Assembly: GCF_014651075.1 (NCBI RefSeq)
Contig: NZ_BMWE01000025.1
Span: forward strand, 1-64,000
Direction of reading: 5' to 3'
Length of the DNA stretch: 64,000 bases
From: Streptomyces djakartensis
GTDB lineage: Bacteria; Actinomycetota; Actinomycetes; Streptomycetales; Streptomycetaceae
Below, piece by piece: positions 61,259 to 64,000 of the stretch. Every line of letters begins with the position of its first letter. Position 1 is the first letter of the stretch. The notes under the pieces were generated by a model. That model saw only the letters and a program-made list of their open reading frames with translations. It ran no database searches and was not told the DNA's origin. Made by a program: the position numbers and the translations under genes.

Positions 61259-62734
61259 GTGCCCTCCATGAACGAACTCGTACGCCAGCACACCGCGCTC
61301 GACGACACCGATCTCGAGTGGCTGCACCTGCTGGTCTCGGAGTGGCAGCTGCTCTCCGACCTCTCCTTCGCCGACCTGGTCCTGTGGGTCCCCACCAGCG
61401 ACGGCACCCGGTACGTCTCGGTCGCCCAGATGCGCCCCAACACCGGCCCGACGTCGTACCAGGACGACATGGTGGGCCACCTCGTCCCGCGTGGCCGCCG
61501 CCCGATGCTGGACGCAGCCCTCGACGAGGGCCGCATCGTGCGCGAGGGCGACCCGGAGTGGCGCGAGGAAGTGCCGGTCCGGGTCGAGTCGATCCCGGTG
61601 CGGCGCGAGGGCCGCGTCCTCGGCGTCATCGCGCGCAACACCAACCTCCTCACCGTGCGCACCCCGAGCCGCCTGGAGCTCACCTATCTGCAAAGCGCCT
61701 CCGACCTCGCCCAGATGATCGCGGCCGGTGCTTTCCCGTTCGCGAACCAGCAGCTCGACATGGACGCCTCGCCCCGCGTGGGCGACGGCCTGATCCGGGT
61801 CGACGGCGACGGCATCGTCCAGTACGCCTCCCCGAACGCCCTGTCCGCCTACCACCGGCTCGGCCTCGCCTCCGATCTCGTCGGCCAGCACCTGGGCAGG
61901 ACCACGGCCGAACTCGCCCCGACCCGGGGGCCGGTGGACGAGGCGCTCGCCAAGGTCGCCAGCGGCTGGGCGCCGCGCGAGACCGAGATCGAGGCCAACG
62001 ACGGGGTCATCCAGTTCCGAGCGATCCCCCTCAAGCCCAAGGGCACCCGCATCGGCTCGCTGGTCCTGCTGCGGGACGTCACGGAACTCCGTCGCCGCGA
62101 ACGCGAGTTGATCACCAAGGACGCAACGATCCGCGAGATCCATCACCGCGTCAAGAACAACCTCCAGACGGTGGCGGCGCTGCTCCGTCTCCAGGCCCGG
62201 CGCATCGAGTCGGATCGCGGCAGGGAGGCTCTCGAAGAGGCGGTGCGGCGCGTGGGATCCATTGCGATCGTGCATGAGACGCTCTCCCAGAACCTGGACG
62301 AGCGCGTGGAGTTCGACGACATCGCCGACCGCGTGCTGGCGATGGTCGCGGAGATCTCCCCGGGCAAGGTCACGGGCCGGCGCACCGGCCGCTTCGGCAT
62401 TCTCGACGCCGAGGTCGCCACCCCGCTGTCGATGGTGCTGACCGAGGTTCTGCAGAACGCGCTGGAACACGGCTTCGCCGAGGGCGACACCGGCACGGTC
62501 GAAGTGTCGGCGGTCCGTGGCGGCACCACGAAGGAGGCCCGCCTGCTGGTCACCGTCCAGGACGACGGAGTCGGCCTGCCGGAGGGTTTCGACCCGCACA
62601 CCGCGGGCAACCTCGGCCTGCAGATCGTCCGGACCCTGGTGGAAGGCGAGTTGGGCGGCACCTTCGACATGGTCCCGGCGCCTGAGCGAGGCACCAGGGT
62701 GATCCTTGACATCCCGGTGCGGGCTCAGAAGTGA
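61259..62734 (+). CDS. pdtaS: PdtaS-type sensor histidine kinase
   Basis: The 491-residue cytoplasmic kinase has an N-terminal GAF-like domain, a central PAS domain (DGLIRVDGDGIVQYASPNALSAYHRLG) and a HisKA_2 phosphoacceptor helix (ATIREIHHRVKNNLQTVAALLRLQARR). Its HATPase has LQNALEHGF, DDGVGLPEG and AGNLGLQIV. This is the domain order of mycobacterial PdtaS, which signals to the ANTAR-domain regulator PdtaR. As in Mycobacterium, the gene neighbours a whiB1/wblE gene. GTG 61259 or ATG 61268 may start it; no ribosome binding site is visible. No response regulator gene is adjacent. Confidence 0.88.
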   Translation: MPSMNELVRQHTALDDTDLEWLHLLVSEWQLLSDLSFADLVLWVPTSDGTRYVSVAQMRPNTGPTSYQDDMVGHLVPRGRRPMLDAALDEGRIVREGDPEWREEVPVRVESIPVRREGRVLGVIARNTNLLTVRTPSRLELTYLQSASDLAQMIAAGAFPFANQQLDMDASPRVGDGLIRVDGDGIVQYASPNALSAYHRLGLASDLVGQHLGRTTAELAPTRGPVDEALAKVASGWAPRETEIEANDGVIQFRAIPLKPKGTRIGSLVLLRDVTELRRRERELITKDATIREIHHRVKNNLQTVAALLRLQARRIESDRGREALEEAVRRVGSIAIVHETLSQNLDERVEFDDIADRVLAMVAEISPGKVTGRRTGRFGILDAEVATPLSMVLTEVLQNALEHGFAEGDTGTVEVSAVRGGTTKEARLLVTVQDDGVGLPEGFDPHTAGNLGLQIVRTLVEGELGGTFDMVPAPERGTRVILDIPVRAQK

Positions 62735-62790
62735 GCCGTGCCCTTGCGTGCGAGCCCCGCCCCTTCGGGAACGGGCCGTGAAAAGCATTG

Positions 62791-62819
62791 AGCCCCGGGC
62801 CATCAATCGGCCCGGGGCT
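62791..62819. terminator. Terminator between the kinase and wblE genes
   Basis: An 11-bp perfect stem AGCCCCGGGCC (62791-62801 with 62809-62819) lies between the convergent genes and can serve both. Confidence 0.75.
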
Positions 62820-62937
62820 AAAGCTCGTTGCTGCTTGACTAAGCGCATCGGGGGAACTGCGCGCTGCGGCTCGGGGGCGGGAGATGCGCACTCGCTGTGC
62901 GCGCCGCCAAGCTCAGGCTGTCAGTAGGGGTGGGTTG

Positions 62938-63195
62938 TCAGGCGGAGGCCTGACGAGCCCGGTTGCGAGCGGCGCGGCGCTTCATGGCGCGGCGCTCGTC
63001 CTCGCTGAGACCACCCCAGACGCCGGAGTCCTGGCCGGACTCGAGCGCCCACTGCAGACACTGCTCGATAACCGGGCAGCGACGGCAGACGGCCTTGGCT
63101 TCCTCGATCTGCAGCAGCGCAGGACCGGTGTTGCCGATGGGGAAGAAGAGCTCGGGGTCTTCCTCGCGGCAAACGGCGTTGTGACGCCAGTCCAT
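62938..63195 (-). CDS. wblE: WhiB-like iron-sulfur regulator WblE (WhiB1 orthologue)
   Basis: The 85-residue product has the four cluster-ligating cysteines C9, C37, C40 and C46 (CRRCPVIEQC), the GVWGG turn and a basic C-terminus (RRAMKRRAARNRARQ). WhiB1 binds a [4Fe-4S] cluster, interacts with the principal sigma factor and responds to nitric oxide; the gene is essential in Mycobacterium. AAGGAGAGG precedes ATG 63195. A CRP-like palindrome lies upstream. Confidence 0.95.
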   Translation of the reverse strand: MDWRHNAVCREEDPELFFPIGNTGPALLQIEEAKAVCRRCPVIEQCLQWALESGQDSGVWGGLSEDERRAMKRRAARNRARQASA

Positions 63196-63237
63196 GGCTG
63201 CTACCTCTCCTTGGTATTACATGCAGGTGCTTGTGAA

Positions 63238-63253
63238 TGTGAACGCTTTCACG
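63238..63253. promoter_or_regulatory. CRP-like operator upstream of wblE
   Basis: TGTGA-ACGCTT-TCACG fits the CRP/FNR-type consensus TGTGA-N6-TCACA at nine of ten fixed positions. It lies 43 bases before the wblE start codon, near TAATAC (-10-like, on the minus strand at 63214-63219). Confidence 0.6.
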
Positions 63254-63512
63254 AATCCCTCAACAAGTGAAGGGCCGCCCGCCAGTTCCCTGGCGAGCTC
63301 CTGTGAGTTGAAGAGGGGTTCTGGTGACCAGTGGAGGCCGGTGTTGCGGGCCGTCCCGATCGCCACGTAGAGACTCGCAAACCTCAGCCGGGGATACAAC
63401 CCCTTCTGGAAAGTTTTTTTTGATTCTTCGGTGTCGACTAGGTCACAGCCGTACTTCCATGGGGTGGATCCTGGCCTAAACGTTCGAGTGAAAGGACTTT
63501 AGCCCCTTCTGC
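63254..63512. other. Intergenic region upstream of wblE
   Basis: Gene-free sequence between the probable lipid kinase 3' end and the wblE promoter region. It includes a T8 tract (about 63412-63420) in an AT-rich pocket. No further feature can be supported. Confidence 0.4.
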
Positions 63513-64000
63513 TCACACAATCACACGCAGTGCTCGACGTACGCCTGTGAACGTCACGCTGGTTCGCAGCCCCAGGTGGTCACCGTCCATCTGGAGGGGG
63601 AGTGGCACCTTCGAATGCAAGGTGAACTCGGTCAAGTCATGCAGAGAGGTGGCGTGCTTGCCGTGGGGTCCCCGCTCGGGGGACGAAGTGAGCAACTGGG
63701 TGCCATACCGGGCAACCGCCACGGCGGACAGACTGCTGAGACCGAAGAGATCGAGACCGGTATCGAACGAGGCTTTAGGCGCCGCGTAGATGGGGCGATT
63801 CCCCAGAAACGTCCATGGGGAAGTGTTCGAGACTATGGACAGCACCAGATCGGTGACCGGTTCCTCGCCGGCCCGCTCCAGCGTGATGCTCCCGTGCCGG
63901 CGGTCCGGCTCACCCAGGAGCTGGCGCACGACCTGGCGCACGTAAAGAGCGTGTGTGGATTTCCGGCCGCGCTCACGGTGCTGTTCCACCCTGCCGACCA
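63513..64000 (-). CDS. Probable diacylglycerol/lipid kinase family protein, 3' part
   Basis: Only the C-terminal 162 residues lie in the window, and the open frame continues to the last base, so the gene starts beyond it. Visible blocks are LVLSIVSNTSPWTFLGNRPIYAAPKASFDTGLDLFGLSSLSAVAVARY and the final PLPLQMDGDHLGLRTSVTFTGVRRALRVIV. The latter, with its Gln-Met-Asp-Gly-Asp loop, is typical of the beta-sandwich end of diacylglycerol-kinase-like lipid kinases. Identification rests on this end alone. A GTG at 63989 is probably internal. Confidence 0.7.
   Translation of the reverse strand, partial: VGRVEQHRERGRKSTHALYVRQVVRQLLGEPDRRHGSITLERAGEEPVTDLVLSIVSNTSPWTFLGNRPIYAAPKASFDTGLDLFGLSSLSAVAVARYGTQLLTSSPERGPHGKHATSLHDLTEFTLHSKVPLPLQMDGDHLGLRTSVTFTGVRRALRVIV

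Noticed and set aside
61123..62277. A 384-codon frame overlapping the histidine kinase gene in another frame
   Set aside because: Low-complexity Arg/Pro/Gly translation without homology features; the kinase frame has all HisKA_2 and HATPase motifs.

Overview
This is a high-GC actinobacterial chromosome segment, almost certainly Streptomyces. GC-rich wobble codons, GTG starts, ATGA/GTGA stop-start overlaps, the SigR-RsrA and DasR systems, epi-isozizaene synthase with CYP170A, WblE and actinobacterial orphan families all point there. From memory, the core gene order matches the S. coelicolor SCO517x-SCO524x region. On that backbone sit two blocks that look accessory: a biosynthetic cluster at about 19.1-31.8 kb and a large membrane-anchored NACHT-like ATPase at 47.5-51.1 kb.

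Layout. 0-9.1 kb: NUDIX hydrolase and zincin-like protease (minus), NAD-dependent epimerase, moaE, a small membrane protein, a PDZ/Lon-type protease, a PPA1309-family protein (minus) and a large UPF0182 membrane protein. 9.2-11.5 kb: two identical initiator tRNA genes flanking a Sel1-repeat protein. 11.5-19.0 kb: Fur-family regulator, CBS protein, hisN, a TetR regulator, a SugE/Gdx-type transporter, rsgA-aroA, an M50-type membrane protease and an SDR.

19.15-31.75 kb (all minus): a compact pathway without NRPS or PKS. Prephenate dehydrogenase, hydroxymandelate synthase, hydroxymandelate oxidase and an HpgT-type aminotransferase together make L-4-hydroxyphenylglycine. They sit with three different ATP-grasp ligases, a luciferase-like monooxygenase, a flavin reductase, a PhyH-type dioxygenase and an MFS exporter. 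The inferred product is a small ligase-made peptide containing hydroxyphenylglycine. This is the most novel-looking system in the window.

32-47 kb: SRAP protein, alpha/beta hydrolase, sigR-rsrA (with a SigR-type promoter and a 55-codon SigR' extension), two HD-domain membrane proteins, a TPR protein, peptide deformylase, epi-isozizaene synthase-CYP170A, and the class Ia ribonucleotide reductase operon nrdA-nrdB-nrdS behind a cobalamin riboswitch and two candidate NrdR boxes. 51-60 kb: solute symporter plus DUF3311 partner, then the aminosugar regulon dasR / dasABCD / nagB with dre operators. 60-64 kb: a TetR regulator with two palindromic operators, a PdtaS-type histidine kinase, wblE with a CRP-like site, and the 3' end of a probable lipid kinase gene cut by the window edge.

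Regulatory threads: SigR drives its own operon and perhaps the UPF0182 gene; DasR probably controls dasR, dasABC and nagB, with one strong unassigned dre at 60,964; B12 and NrdR probably control nrdABS. All functional statements rest on reading the sequence and on remembered family knowledge; no database search was run.
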